Source: an uncultured Chloroflexota bacterium
GTDB lineage: Bacteria; Chloroflexota; Chloroflexia; Chloroflexales; Chloroflexaceae
Assembly (NCBI GenBank): GCA_937120965.1
Contig: CAKZKA010000038.1
Span: 25,521 to 89,520 of the forward strand
DNA: 64,000 bases
Direction: 5' to 3'
The notes under the pieces are model-generated. The model was not told the DNA's origin, searched no databases, and worked only from the letters and a program-made list of their open reading frames with translations. The translations under genes were made by a program, and so were the position numbers. Positions within the stretch are counted from its first letter, which is position 1. Each line of letters begins with the position of its first letter. Positions 37,133-49,085 of this stretch are shown here, one piece after another.

Positions 37133-39370
37133 CTACCAGGAAACGCGGAGGGCGGCGCGAAAGATGACACTGTGGGCGAAGAGTGCCAGCAAGGCCAGGG
37201 CCGCCAGGCTGCCGCGCCGGTCGTATTGTTCCATGATACCATCAGCGAGAACCGCTGCAATCAGGATGTGGCTGAAGAGCCACACGCGCTCGATCTCGCG
37301 GTAGAACAGGCCGGAGAAGAGCATCCCCAGCAGCAGGGCCACGAGGCCGAGAGCGAGCGCATCGGCGGGCCGGTCCACGCCGGCCCGGGTGCGCGCGATC
37401 CCGGCCTGTCCATCGCGGCCAAGCCGGTAGAGCAGCCATGGCCCGAGGAACCAGGCATAGGCGATGCTGTTGACGGCCAGAAAGTAGAGGTAGCTCGACA
37501 GGCCGAGGGGGGGCACGCGGGCCGCAACGTCGAGGCGGTTATTGGCCACGCCGCTGAAGAATGCCGCCAGGCTGTCGTAGCCGGTGGCGAGCCACAGCGC
37601 GCCCAGCAGCAGCAGCACGACACCGGCCAGCACCCCGCCTAGCGCGGCCCAGCGCAGCGCGTCTTCAGGTCGCCGCGGGCCAAGGACGAGGCGACGCGCG
37701 ACCAGCGCCAGGACGACCAGCGCCAGCATGAGCGTGGTGAAGCTGAACAGCAGGCCCAGGGCGATCCAGACCCCTGCGATGAGGGCGGCGCGGAGCTGGG
37801 GCGCCAGCGACGCCGCGGGCTGCTCGAGGATCACCAGGGCGCGGTAGAGGCCATAGATCGCCCAGGCCAGCACCGTGGCATAGAGCGCGTCCATCGAGGT
37901 GACGCTGTAGATCATAAACGCCGGCAGCAGCGCGTAGATCGCCGCCGCCAGGATCGCCGCCCGCTGGCCAGCCAGCGCCGCCGTCAGCCGGTAGGTCGGC
38001 CAGACCCCCAGGGCCGCCAAGGCGACCACCACCCAGGTCGCCGGCTCAGGTCCCGGCCCGAAGAGACGCTCGACACCCCAGAGGAAGAGCGTGCTGCCGG
38101 GCGGGTGGGTCCGGTTATGCAGCACCAGATCGGGCATACTGGCCACGTAGCCCCGCAAAAAGCCGAGCGGATCGGCGCCGACGCGGGGCACGTCGTGGAT
38201 GTAGCTACCGGTCTGTTCGGCGAAGTGCTGGAACAGTGACGGGTAGCCGCGCAGACCGGCTTTGAGGGTGACGGGCAGCAGGGCGGCAGCCAGGGCCGTC
38301 ACGGTGATAACCAGCCAGGCTGCGGGTGGTTGTGGGGCGCGCAGCCAGGCGAGGATCAGCGCGGCGAAGGCGCCGAAAAGGACCACCGCGGGCAGCACGC
38401 CCCAGCCGAAGGCGCTACCGGCGCGGGCCATCAATGGGAAGGGCCACAGATAGCCCTCGCGGTGGGCCAGGACGTACCAGCCCGAGCTGATCAGGGCCAG
38501 GATGAGCAGCGTGCCCAGCGTCTCGCGCTGCCAGAGTATGAGGCGCGGCGCGGCCCACTGGTAAGCCGCCAGGGCGCCGAGGATCAGACCGAGGGCCACG
38601 GCGGTGAAGGCGCTCCAGTAGGGCAGATCCGGAGCCAGGCGGATCGCGCCGCCGATCAGGCCGGCGCCGAGAACCAGGGCCAGGCCAGCAACCAGCGTCA
38701 GGCTGGCAGCTTGAGGCACGGCAAGCCGGCGCAGCAGCCCGTAGCCGCCCACGGCCAACCCCAGGTTCACCAGCAATGCGCCGGGCGGCGGCAGAGCGCC
38801 GCCCTCCAGCGGGCGCGCGGCCACCGAACGCAGCCCCACTCCCACGACACGGCCATTGCCAGACGGATCCACCGTAGGGCTGAGGAGGGTCAGGCAGAGC
38901 GGCCCCCCCTGCGGGTCGGGCGGCAGCAGCAGGTGGTAGGCGCGGTGCTCGGGGGCGATGGCGAGGGGCAGGCTCAACGCGCCAACGCGCACATCGGCGC
39001 GGTCAATGGCCCGCCCGGCGCTCCCCGCGGTGACGGCGCTACCGAGGAGGCGGAGTTCGAGGGCCGCCAGGGGGCGCGCAAGCCCCATCGCCGGCAGGCA
39101 CACCGTGCCGGCGCCTGTCGTCCAGCGATAGGGCATGCCCTGCGCTTCGCCTTCCAGGGACTGGAAGCCGGTGAAGAGGTCGCGGATGCGGTCATCGGCG
39201 CGGACGTGGGCCTGGTAGGCGCTGGCGTAGTAGATGGCCGTGAGCGCGAGGGCCAGCAGACCGAGGAGCAGGGCGGGGGCCAGTTCGCGCCAGCAGGCGG
39301 CGCGGCGCGCCTGCTGAGCCTGCGACACGGGCAGCGGGGCGAGGGCGGGCACAGCGTCTTTCAGCACCAT
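37133..39370 (-). CDS. GT-C fold membrane glycosyltransferase (ArnT/PMT-like)
   Basis: A 745-residue polytopic protein with about 13 hydrophobic segments. After the first helix lies a soluble domain of about 150 residues (residues 60-200), followed by repeated helices. [17 protein letters not shown] and [20 protein letters not shown] in the middle, and [20 protein letters not shown], resemble the conserved region of dolichyl-phosphate-mannose/ArnT-like transferases, which use polyprenyl-linked sugars outside the membrane. The early loop lacks a sure catalytic DE pair, so substrate and activity are uncertain. Start at 39370 chosen; 39436 also possible. It lies within the spoVR-DUF444-prkA set, 9 bp before spoVR. 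Confidence 0.7.
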   Translation of the reverse strand: MVLKDAVPALAPLPVSQAQQARRAACWRELAPALLLGLLALALTAIYYASAYQAHVRADDRIRDLFTGFQSLEGEAQGMPYRWTTGAGTVCLPAMGLARPLAALELRLLGSAVTAGSAGRAIDRADVRVGALSLPLAIAPEHRAYHLLLPPDPQGGPLCLTLLSPTVDPSGNGRVVGVGLRSVAARPLEGGALPPPGALLVNLGLAVGGYGLLRRLAVPQAASLTLVAGLALVLGAGLIGGAIRLAPDLPYWSAFTAVALGLILGALAAYQWAAPRLILWQRETLGTLLILALISSGWYVLAHREGYLWPFPLMARAGSAFGWGVLPAVVLFGAFAALILAWLRAPQPPAAWLVITVTALAAALLPVTLKAGLRGYPSLFQHFAEQTGSYIHDVPRVGADPLGFLRGYVASMPDLVLHNRTHPPGSTLFLWGVERLFGPGPEPATWVVVALAALGVWPTYRLTAALAGQRAAILAAAIYALLPAFMIYSVTSMDALYATVLAWAIYGLYRALVILEQPAASLAPQLRAALIAGVWIALGLLFSFTTLMLALVVLALVARRLVLGPRRPEDALRWAALGGVLAGVVLLLLGALWLATGYDSLAAFFSGVANNRLDVAARVPPLGLSSYLYFLAVNSIAYAWFLGPWLLYRLGRDGQAGIARTRAGVDRPADALALGLVALLLGMLFSGLFYREIERVWLFSHILIAAVLADGIMEQYDRRGSLAALALLALFAHSVIFRAALRVSW

Positions 39371-39446
39371 AGGATCACGCGCGACCCTCGGTATGAGGGC
39401 CGCGCGCCGTGGGAACCCGATCCACCGGCCAGCCATGGCGGTGGCC

Positions 39447-40556
39447 TCACTTGCCTTTACCCAGGAAATCCCTGATCGTATCGTAGATATCGTCGCGCTC
39501 GGCGATCTCAGAGATCACGATCCGCTCATCACCGCCCAGGTACTCCTCGAGATCGTGGGCGAAGCGGCCGGAGCCGTAGAGCGAGCGCACCTGCCCGTAG
39601 CAGAACAGGTTGACCTTGGGCAGCAACTCTTTCTTGAGCAACTCAATACACTCGCGCGTATCGCCGCCGCCCCAGTTGTCGCCATCGGAGAAGTGGAAGG
39701 GGTAGATGTTCCACTCATCGGCGGGGTAACGTTCGTCAATCAGCCGGTTGCAGAGCTTGTACGCCGAAGAGATCTTCGTGCCGCCGCCCTCGCGAATATG
39801 GTAGAACGTCTCCTGGTCCACCTCCTTGGCCGCGGCATCGTGGACGATATAGCGAATATCGATCTCCTTGTACTGCGAGCGCAGCCAGGTTTCGATCCAG
39901 AAGGCGGTAATGCGCACCAGTTCCTTTTGCTCGGTGCCCATGGAGCCGGAGACATCCATCATATAGATGATCACCGCATTGCTCTCGGGGAGCATGGTCT
40001 CCTTCCAGGAGCGGTAGCGCATATCGTCGCGAATGGGCACCACAACCGGGTTGCCCTCGTCGTAGTCGCCTGCGGCGATCTGGCGGCGCAGGGCCTCACG
40101 GTAGGTGCGCTTGAAGTGGCGCAGCGAGTTGGGTCCGGTGCGGCGAATGCCGCTGTACTTATCCTTCTCGCTGACGATATTCTTCTTGCCCTTGGGTTGA
40201 ATATTGGGCAGTTGCAGCTCTTCGCCCAGAATAGCGGCCAGTTCTTCCAGGGAGACGTCCACCTCAAGGACGTGCTGGCCGGGTTCGGATCCGGCCTGGC
40301 CCTGGCCAGTCTGGCCGTCGCCCTGGGCGATCGGGTCGCCGACATCGCCGTCGCCCTGGCCAACCCCGCCGCCCTGGCGGGCGCCATAGCGGAACTGGGG
40401 GATGTCGATCTGGGGCACAGGGATGCTGACGAAGCGTTTCCCCTGACGCCCGATCATCTCCCCTTGCGACATGTACTTGCGCAGGTCTTTTTTGATCTTC
40501 CCGCGAACGATCTGGCGAAAGCGCCCCAGGTCGCGGTCAACACGTTTCATGGACAT
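39447..40556 (-). CDS. DUF444 (YeaH/YhbH) VWA-like protein
   Basis: A 369-residue DUF444 protein. It has the basic N-terminus ([20 protein letters not shown]), a Gly/Gln/Asp-rich low-complexity stretch around residues 62-95, and a VWA-type metal site ([20 protein letters not shown]) followed by [14 protein letters not shown] and [14 protein letters not shown]. The family is always near PrkA kinases and SpoVR; YeaH works with YeaG in stress responses of enterics. It lies 120 bp after prkA. Three close ATGs exist (40562, 40556, 40550); none has a clear advantage. Confidence 0.94.
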   Translation of the reverse strand: MSMKRVDRDLGRFRQIVRGKIKKDLRKYMSQGEMIGRQGKRFVSIPVPQIDIPQFRYGARQGGGVGQGDGDVGDPIAQGDGQTGQGQAGSEPGQHVLEVDVSLEELAAILGEELQLPNIQPKGKKNIVSEKDKYSGIRRTGPNSLRHFKRTYREALRRQIAAGDYDEGNPVVVPIRDDMRYRSWKETMLPESNAVIIYMMDVSGSMGTEQKELVRITAFWIETWLRSQYKEIDIRYIVHDAAAKEVDQETFYHIREGGGTKISSAYKLCNRLIDERYPADEWNIYPFHFSDGDNWGGGDTRECIELLKKELLPKVNLFCYGQVRSLYGSGRFAHDLEEYLGGDERIVISEIAERDDIYDTIRDFLGKGK

Positions 40557-40676
40557 AGGCATACGGCGCACGGTGGGAGCAATGAGGCGCGCGGCGTAAG
40601 GCATCTGGCAGACGAGCGGTCTCGCCCTGACCGGAATGCGCTCGCGCCGCGCGCCTTACGCCAGCCCTCACCCCTC

Positions 40677-42764
<2,088 letters not shown>

Positions 42765-43268
42765 GGACACTTTCCTCCTGCTGCGGGACGTTGCCTGGCC
42801 GGGAGCGATGCTAGCGGAACAGGCAAATAAGCTGCCGCGCGGCATGCGCCGTAAGCCTGGCGTACCATTGGGCGCTGGCCAGCGGGCAGAGTTGCTAATG
42901 TGCAGGTTTGCGATCTCAAGCTGTGGTGGTATCGTGTGGGCCGCGTATAGCGGTTGCCAGAGGCGACGCCAGGACTGCCTCTCCCCTTGCGACCACTATA
43001 CAGCTTTGGATCTCTGGGAGTCTTCGTGAGGAGTGCCTGATAGTTCAGGTGCCTGCATTATAACAACGCAACGGATAGGCGTCAAGGATTTATGTCGCGT
43101 TACGCTGGTCCGGCGCTGGCGAAGCGATCACCGGGGCCGGCGCGCCAGGGCCGTTCCTCCCCCTTCGCAGGAATGAAAATGAGGTTCTCCTGAGAGGGCT
43201 GCGCCCTCCCACACCCCCCCACAGGCAGGGGGGATGGGGAAACCCGGTTTCTCCATATTTTAGATGGG
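42765..43268. other. 504-bp gap upstream of prkA
   Basis: Unique leader sequence to 43050, the promoter above, then GGCGCCAGGGCC-rich sequence and repeat modules at 43185-43262 (nested palindrome and palindrome 43236-43254). No gene. Confidence 0.7.
43057..43085 (-). promoter_or_regulatory. Consensus-like sigma70 promoter upstream of prkA
   Basis: Minus strand -35 TTGACG (43085-43080), 17-bp spacer, -10 TATAAT (43062-43057). Transcription would start near 43050, giving a leader of about 286 nt before prkA. Among the promoters I can see it matches consensus best after the tRNA promoter. Confidence 0.7.
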
Positions 43269-44360
43269 TCATGCTACCGGCACGGCCAGTTGATCGGCCA
43301 CCGCGGCGAGAAAGCGCCTGGCCACGTGCGACCAGTCGTAGCGTTGCACGTGTTCGCGTCCATACGCGCCGAAGGCGGCGCGCAGGGCAGGCCGCTCTAG
43401 CAGCTCGGCCAGGGCCACAGCCAGGGCCTGCACGTCACCGGGAGGCGCCAGGAGTCCGGCCTGACTGGCGGGAACCACCTCGGGCACGGCGGCGGCAGTC
43501 GTGGCGACGATCGGCAGGCCGGCGGCCATGGCCTCCAGAAAGACGATGCCAAAACCCTCCTGGACGCTCGGCAGGCAGAAGATGGCGGCGCGGCGGTACC
43601 AGGCCGCCAGGGCGGCAGCATCAGGAAGGGCGCCGGTGAACGTGGCCGCGGCGCCCAGTTGGAGTTCCGCGGCCAGGGCGCGCAGGCGGGCGTGTTCGGG
43701 ACCATCGCCGACGATTACCAGCCGGGCGTCGGGAAAGGGGCGGCGCAGCAGGGCAAAGGCGCGCAGCAGATCGGCGATGTGCTTGCGGGGGTACTGCCGC
43801 GCCACGCAGAGGATCGTGCGCCCATCGGGTGCGGTATCGCCCGCGGCATCGAGCAGGCGGCGCCAGGAGGCCAGGTCAATGCCCTCGGGCACCAGACGCA
43901 CCTTGCTGGCGGGCACGCCGTAGTGGTAGCCGATGCGGCTCCGGCAGTATTCGCTGGTTGTCAGCACCAGCGGGGCCCGGCGGGCATTGATACGCTCCAG
44001 GCGCGACAGCGACCAGAGCAGCCGGCGCACGGCGCCCCGTTCGTGCAGCAGTTCTTCGGCAATGACGCCCTTGACGCTGCACACATACGGCGCAGGGGCG
44101 CGATCGGCCACCAGGAAGCCGTCAATGTCGAAGCCGACGATCAGGTCGTAGGGCAGGGCCTTGAGCAGGGCCGGCAGGTGCAGGTTGAAAAGCAGGCGAC
44201 GGGCGGTGAGCGCGGCCGGCCAGGGTTTCGGCGGGGCGATGCGCGTAACCTGGTGGCCCTGCGCGCGCAAGGCCCGGCCCAGGCCGCCAATCGCCGCTGC
44301 CGTGCCGCTCCCTTCCGCCACCTGCTGGAGCCATGAGTCGAGAAAGGCGATGCGAACCAC
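43269..44360 (-). CDS. GT4-family glycosyltransferase
   Basis: A 363-residue GT-B glycosyltransferase. N-terminal GTAAAIGGLGRALRAQGHQV; C-terminal domain ILCVARQYPRKHIADLLRAF, LVIVGDGPEHARLRALAAEL, FTGALPDAAALAAWYRRAAIFCLPS and the donor loop EGFGIVFLEAMAAGLPIVAT, the canonical GT4 E-x7-E pattern. Acceptor unknown. It differs from the other GT4 gene at 18240. GTG at 44360 has AAGGAG 11 bases upstream; GTG at 44372 is the alternative. Confidence 0.87.
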   Translation of the reverse strand: MVRIAFLDSWLQQVAEGSGTAAAIGGLGRALRAQGHQVTRIAPPKPWPAALTARRLLFNLHLPALLKALPYDLIVGFDIDGFLVADRAPAPYVCSVKGVIAEELLHERGAVRRLLWSLSRLERINARRAPLVLTTSEYCRSRIGYHYGVPASKVRLVPEGIDLASWRRLLDAAGDTAPDGRTILCVARQYPRKHIADLLRAFALLRRPFPDARLVIVGDGPEHARLRALAAELQLGAAATFTGALPDAAALAAWYRRAAIFCLPSVQEGFGIVFLEAMAAGLPIVATTAAAVPEVVPASQAGLLAPPGDVQALAVALAELLERPALRAAFGAYGREHVQRYDWSHVARRFLAAVADQLAVPVA

Positions 44361-44433
44361 GAAGGGGCACACTCCTTCAGATATGTTTCAGACCTGCTTG
44401 ACAATCTGGTCTTCAGTTCCACAGCTCTACAGA

Positions 44434-44637
44434 CCTGAGGTGAACATAGCCCGCCCGCGGGAGGGTTTGGGAGGGCGCAGCCCTCCCAAGAACAATACTA
44501 TGTTCATTCTGGCGTTGTGCGCCCCGCGCATGGGGCCTGAGGTGAACATAGCCCGCCCGCGGGAGGGTTTGGGAGGGCGCAGCCCTCCCAAGAACAATAC
44601 TATGTTCATTCTGGCGTTGTGCGCCCCGCGCATGGGG
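44434..44637. repeat. Exact tandem duplication of a 102-bp intergenic repeat unit
   Basis: 44434-44535 and 44536-44637 are identical as read. Each unit has CCTGAGGTGAACATAGCCCG, a nested GGGAGGGCGCAGCCCTCCC palindrome, AAGAACAATACTATGTTCAT and GCGTTGTGCGCCCCGCGC. Flanks carry CAGCTCTACAG on the left and CTGTAGAG on the right. Confidence 0.9.
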
Positions 44638-44899
44638 CCTGTCACGTGGAGCTGTGGAGCTGTAGAGCAACTGCCAAGCGGGAACGTCCGCCTCTGAAAC
44701 ATCCTTTAGACAGTGATGAACCTCTTTCTGGAACATACAGTATAGACGCAATTCAGTGAGCCGCGGAGAGGCAGCCTGGCGGGGCCAGGGCGAATGGGCA
44801 GTCGTCAGGTTTGCCGGAACCTCGCCCCCCCAAACCCCCTTACCGGTGTCGCGGGGGCGGCGCAGCGATCAATGTTGACTCAAACACCCCGCAAGCGGA

Positions 44900-44967
44900 G
44901 TTGCGTCAAAGCCCGCCGGGACGCCTCACCCCACAATCTGCAATCCGAAATCTACAATCTAAAATGG
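44900..44967. repeat. Small element, truncated copy
   Basis: Shares GTTGCGTCAAAGCCC and CAATCTGCAATCCGAAATC plus TACAATCT with 34171-34257, but lacks the TTATACCA end. Confidence 0.55.
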
Positions 44968-45014
44968 CAGCAACGGCCCGCCGGCTCGCCTTGCGCCCGC
45001 CAATCGCCCGGCGG

Positions 45015-45020
45015 TACAAT
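45015..45020 (+). promoter_or_regulatory. -10 box of a possible leaderless transcript
   Basis: TACAAT, then GGCCCT, then ATG. TTGCGC 18 bp upstream (44991) could be the -35. Same layout as upstream of ccmA. Confidence 0.45.
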
Positions 45021-45026
45021 GGCCCT

Positions 45027-47072
45027 ATGAAGAAACGCATACTCCTCCTCAGCTTGCTGGCGCTCATCCTGGCGGCCTGCGCTCCCTTCAACGCGGCCGA
45101 TCCCCCCGCGCCACCCTCCCCGACACCGCCCGCGACGGTTGCGGCCCGCCCGTCGCCGGCCATTCCCACCCCGGCAGCCCGTGATCCCAGCCCTGTAGCC
45201 ATTGGCGGGAACGCCCCGCGCTCAACCCGCCCCCCCGCCACGCCTGCGCCTCCTGCCGACCCCATCGCGGCCCTCGATGCGGCCAGACGCGCGCCTCGCG
45301 ACCCGGTGGCGCTCGCCCGCGCCCTGGGCGCCTGTCGCGCCGAGCCGCTGGCCTGCCCTACGATGAGCCGCACCACACCCCTGGAGGTGCAGGTCGGCGA
45401 GGTGCGCTCCTTCTACGTGAGCGACCTTTCCAGCAACCAGCAATTCGAGATCCAGGCCGAGTTGCGCTACGCCGGCCCCGTAGCGCTCATGTACGTCCAG
45501 CAGGGCCTGCCCTACGACCAGGGTGAGCTTGAGGCAGCGGCGCGAACTTTCGAGGAAGAGATCTATCCCCGCACCCGGGAGATTTTTGGCTCCGAAGTGC
45601 AACCGGGTGTGGACGGTGATCGGCGTATTACCATTCTCAACGCCAGTGATCCGAGCGGCCAGGTGCTCGGCTATTTCTCGGCGCAAGACCTGCTGCCGCG
45701 CCAGGTGAACCGCTTCAGCAATGAGCGCGAGATGTTCTTCATGAACCTGCAACTCCTCTCGTTTGGCGATGAGGATTACCTGGATGTGCTGGCGCACGAG
45801 TTTCAGCACATGATCCATCAGAACGAGCAACCCGGCAGTCCTACCTGGTTCAACGAGGGGGCCTCGCAGCTATCTGAGGACCTCAACGGCTACTTTGGCG
45901 ACGGGTTCACGCCCTTCTACCTCTTCGAGCCGGATGTGCAGCTTACGGCCTGGTCCTCGGGGCTTGGCCAGTCGGGGGCGCATTACGGCGCTGCGCACCT
46001 CTTTATGCGCTACGTGTATGCACAGTACGCCGGGGAAGACCAGCTCCTGCCGCTCATCCGTTCTGATGCGGGCAATGACCCGCAGGCCTTCGTGGCCCTC
46101 GCGGCGCGCCGCCGGCCCGACATTGCCAGCTTCAGCGCGATGGTCGCCGATTGGGCCGTCGCCAACTTGATTGATGACCCCGCCGTGGGCGATGGCCGGT
46201 ACACATACGCCACCGGCCACGAGTTGCCGCAACTGCTTCCCTTCACCGTTGAGCCAGTATCGGTTAGAGGGCCGCTTCAGAACGAAACGGTCGCGCAGTT
46301 TGGCGTAGATTACTACGCCCTGCCCGAGGGGGTGCGCGAGGTGCGTTTTCGTGGCGCGACCAGTGTGGGCATCGCCGCCGAGCCGACCCGCGGCGTGAGC
46401 TGGTGGAGCGGGCGAAGCGATGATAGCTACGCCACACTGACCCGTGCCTTCGACCTGAGCGGCCTCGATCGCGCGACATTGCAGTTTGCTACCTGGTACG
46501 AAATCGAGAATGACTATGACTACGCCTTCGTCAGCGTATCCACCGATGGCGGCGCGACCTGGGAAACGCTGCCCGGTTCGCTGACCACGACGACCGATCC
46601 GCAGGGGATGAACTACGGCCACGGGATTACGGGGGTGAGTGGCGCACCCGGCGCGAAGCTCGAGGATGGCGCCCGTGGCGTCTGGGTCGAAGAGACGATT
46701 GACCTCACGCCGTATGCCGGTCGGTCCATTCTGCTGCGTTTCTGGCAGATCAATGACCAGGGCTTCAACGCGCCGGGCATGCTGATCGACGACATTCGCA
46801 TTCCCGAGCTGGGCTTCAGCGACGATGCGGAAAACGGTGAAGGGGGCTGGCAGGCCGAGGGCTTTGTGCGCACCGCCGGGGTGCTGCCGCAACGCTGGGA
46901 GTTGCGCCTGGTGCGCACCGCCAGCGGCCGCACCACCGTCGAGACCCTGCCCGTAGACGCCACCGGCGCGGCGCAGGCCAGGCTTATGCCCGGCGAGCGA
47001 GCCGTCCTGGTGATCCTCGCGACGACGCCCCACACCACTGAGCGCGCAACCTATGACCTGGATATGGAGTAG
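45027..47072 (+). CDS. Secreted lipoprotein metallopeptidase with HExxH motif
   Basis: A 681-residue exported protein. Signal peptide with lipobox LLLSLLALILAAC (Cys at about residue 18), then a Pro/Ala-rich spacer to about residue 100. The peptidase domain has LAHEFQHMIHQNE (two zinc His) and PTWFNEGASQLSEDL (third ligand Glu), as in gluzincin families such as M30 (hyicolysin-like). Later comes a beta-rich domain with FDLSGLDRATLQFATWYEIE and GVWVEETIDLTPYAGRSILL, like the immune inhibitor A/MAM-like C-terminal module. It should be a surface-bound protease. ATG at 45027; no Shine-Dalgarno site. Confidence 0.85.
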   Translation: MKKRILLLSLLALILAACAPFNAADPPAPPSPTPPATVAARPSPAIPTPAARDPSPVAIGGNAPRSTRPPATPAPPADPIAALDAARRAPRDPVALARALGACRAEPLACPTMSRTTPLEVQVGEVRSFYVSDLSSNQQFEIQAELRYAGPVALMYVQQGLPYDQGELEAAARTFEEEIYPRTREIFGSEVQPGVDGDRRITILNASDPSGQVLGYFSAQDLLPRQVNRFSNEREMFFMNLQLLSFGDEDYLDVLAHEFQHMIHQNEQPGSPTWFNEGASQLSEDLNGYFGDGFTPFYLFEPDVQLTAWSSGLGQSGAHYGAAHLFMRYVYAQYAGEDQLLPLIRSDAGNDPQAFVALAARRRPDIASFSAMVADWAVANLIDDPAVGDGRYTYATGHELPQLLPFTVEPVSVRGPLQNETVAQFGVDYYALPEGVREVRFRGATSVGIAAEPTRGVSWWSGRSDDSYATLTRAFDLSGLDRATLQFATWYEIENDYDYAFVSVSTDGGATWETLPGSLTTTTDPQGMNYGHGITGVSGAPGAKLEDGARGVWVEETIDLTPYAGRSILLRFWQINDQGFNAPGMLIDDIRIPELGFSDDAENGEGGWQAEGFVRTAGVLPQRWELRLVRTASGRTTVETLPVDATGAAQARLMPGERAVLVILATTPHTTERATYDLDME

Positions 47073-47485
47073 GGCGCCCTTGATCTCGCCCGGTTAAACT
47101 GACAAACATGTGCTAACATGGCACACAGGGTGTCAAAGCATTCTGATGGGGCTGTGTGTCGCCGCCGGTGGTTGCGGGTGTTTGCGCTATTTTTCCTTGT
47201 GGATGGGCAACAAGCGCATCGGCAAGCGTCGGAGCACCTGCACGCCCGCGGGGCGTCTTCACAACCCACCAGTATCGAACATCTGCCCCCCGGTTCTCCG
47301 GGCGACACGACAGGGAGTTGTGAACTGCCTTTTCTGATACCTGCCTGTATCTCTTCTCAGCCCTCCGCCGTTGGCAGAGGGAGCGGGACGCCCCCGGCGA
47401 GAGGAGGTTGCGGGGAGGCAGAAGGATCAGAAAACTCAGAGTACAGACTCCGCTAAGGGGCAGTGACGTAGCAGGTTGAACGATT
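47073..47485. other. 413-bp gap between two metallopeptidase genes
   Basis: No gene, no repeat-family copy and no good promoter. One partial inverted stretch CATGTGCTAACATGGCACAC near 47107. Confidence 0.6.
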
Positions 47486-48355
47486 GTGTTTTCGCCGTAC
47501 CAGTCGCCACAACGGTGGGCTGCGCTTAGTGCGATCCTCTTCTTCTCGCTGCTCGTGCTGATGGTTGCCGGCCACACGCCGGCGCCACGGCCACGCATTG
47601 CGCCACCGTCGGCGGTGCAGCCGCTGATCGCCCCTGAGTGGCCGCTGGCCTCCGGGGTGGCGACGCCACCCCCTGCGCCGCTGGCCGGCGCGGTGGTTCA
47701 GGCTGGCCTGCTCAGGATCGCCATTGACGAGGGGGCGCTGCGCCCGGAGGAACAGCCGTCGGTCGTCGATGAGCTGGATCGCGCCCTGGCCTACGTCGTC
47801 GCGCGCTTCGGGAGCGCTCCGGCGGGCCCGATGGAGGTGCTGATCGGTCTGGAGCCAGCCTGCGGGCTGCACGGTCTCGCCTATACCGATATTCGCAACG
47901 TGCAGGTCTTCACCTGCGCCAGCCTCCCTGCCGCGCGCGCCGTCAGCATCATGGCCCACGAGTTCGTGCATCAGCTCTGCCAGGATCGGTATGGGGAGCG
48001 GCACTTCAGCGCCGATTTGGTCCTATCCGAGGGAGTAGCAACCTGGGGTGCGGGCGCGTACTGGCTGGGCGACGCGCCGAGCTTCCGCGCCTTTGTGCGC
48101 CCGTGGCTCGCCAACGGCACAGCCCTGCCGCTCGGCATCAGCTATGTTGGCCGACCCATCAGCGAGATGAACCAGCTCTACTACCAGTGGGCCAGCTTCG
48201 TCGAGTTCCTCATCGAGACCTATGGCCGCGAGGCCTTCGACCGCCTGTACGTGACCGGGCAGCATGCGCCCGCCTCAGCCGATTACTCCGGCGTCTACGG
48301 CAAGAGTTTTGAGACGCTGGAGGCCGAGTGGCGCAACTGGGTGCTCGGTGGGTGA
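47486..48355 (+). CDS. Membrane-anchored/exported gluzincin metallopeptidase (peptidase MA-like)
   Basis: A 289-residue protein with a short N-terminal hydrophobic segment (AALSAILFFSLLVLMVAG) that anchors or exports it, a Pro/Ala-rich linker, and a compact domain with IMAHEFVHQLCQDRY (HExxH) and VLSEGVATWGAG (third ligand Glu), the pattern of peptidase MA-type gluzincins. Cys residues at about 130, 146 and 168 may form a disulfide outside the cell. The GTG start at 47486 is the best of few; no strong ribosome site. Substrate unknown. Confidence 0.77.
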   Translation: MFSPYQSPQRWAALSAILFFSLLVLMVAGHTPAPRPRIAPPSAVQPLIAPEWPLASGVATPPPAPLAGAVVQAGLLRIAIDEGALRPEEQPSVVDELDRALAYVVARFGSAPAGPMEVLIGLEPACGLHGLAYTDIRNVQVFTCASLPAARAVSIMAHEFVHQLCQDRYGERHFSADLVLSEGVATWGAGAYWLGDAPSFRAFVRPWLANGTALPLGISYVGRPISEMNQLYYQWASFVEFLIETYGREAFDRLYVTGQHAPASADYSGVYGKSFETLEAEWRNWVLGG

Positions 48356-48377
48356 CGCGGCTGGGTGTCGCTGGCCC

Positions 48378-48641
48378 TCACTGGCCAACCAATCCGCCCC
48401 CGCCACGCCCGGCGCGCCGCAGGCGCTCGATGCTCGACCAGCGTGGCTCCACCGGCATGCGGGTGGGAATCAGCCCCTGGGGGATCAGGCGGGCGGCGTT
48501 GCGCCACCCTGCCGGCGCCGGTTGGCCGGCGGCGCCAGTGGCAAGCGCAGCCTCCTCTTCGAGCAGGCAGGTAATCGCCGCAATGGCCGCCGCGGCCTCT
48601 TCACTGTCGGGTGCGCCGCCGCTTATGGTGACTTGTGGCAT
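48378..48641 (-). CDS. Possible acyl-CoA carboxylase epsilon-type small subunit
   Basis: An 87-residue protein. The first half (VTISGGAPDSEEAAAAIAAITCLL) and a later WRNAARL...PRWSSIERLRR resemble the short epsilon subunits of actinobacterial acyl-CoA carboxylases, which have a GxPxxEExAA start and a W...W end. The catalytic subunits are not in the window, so this is tentative. ATG at 48641 has GAGG seven bases upstream; a longer frame to 48704 is repeat sequence. Convergent with the preceding peptidase gene (22-bp gap). Confidence 0.5.
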   Translation of the reverse strand: MPQVTISGGAPDSEEAAAAIAAITCLLEEEAALATGAAGQPAPAGWRNAARLIPQGLIPTRMPVEPRWSSIERLRRAGRGGGGLVGQ

Positions 48642-49085
48642 GGTTGTCCTCGTTATGGTTGCAGCTCTGCTGATCTGAACATTGGGGAAACCGGGTTTCC
48701 CCATGCCCCTTCCTCCGGGGCGCCAGGCGATGAGGGGAGGGGGAAACCGGGTTTCCCCGCGCCCCTCCCTCTGGAGAGGGGGCGGTAGCGCGCAGCCCTC
48801 CCACGAGCATCTCCATTAAAAATGGAGAAACCGGGTTTCCCCGTGCCCCTTCCTCCGGGGCGCCCGGCGATGGGGGAGGGGGAAACCGGGTTCCCAATCC
48901 ACGTGCCGGCGGGGCGGGCAGGCGAGTGTCGCCCTCTTCCAGGAAATTGCGGCACGCATCAGCTCGTCCAGCTTATACCAATTTCTATTGAACATTCCGC
49001 ATAACCCGAGCTACGATAGCGCACGGCAATGCCCGGAATCGTAATCCGCAATCCAAAATCGGCAATCTAAAATGGTATTATAGCA
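48642..49085. repeat. 444-bp gap: palindromes and a small element
   Basis: Palindrome copies at about 48684, 48740 and 48826 plus a shortened GGGAAACCGGGTTCCC at 48880; unique to 48970; small element 48973-49080, then ATTATACCA leading into the stop of gatD. Confidence 0.8.
48973..49080. repeat. Small element, TTATACCA...TGGTATTA family (copy 2)
   Basis: 108 bp, starts TTATACCAATTTC and ends AAATGGTATTA. Interior GTAATCCGCAATCCAAAATC matches the other copies. Confidence 0.75.

Larger units (their letters stand above)
44361..45026. other. 666-bp divergent gap between GT4 and metallopeptidase genes
   Basis: Contains the tandem duplication, a unique stretch to 44890, a truncated small element at 44900-44967 (GTTGCGTCAAAGCCC and CAATCTGCAATCCGAAATC, matching the copy at 34171) and the leaderless-type promoter of the next gene. 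Confidence 0.75.

Noticed and set aside
47051..47308. Minus-strand 85-codon Cys-rich frame
   Set aside because: No ribosome site, no recognisable motif, and it runs into the neighbouring peptidase gene.
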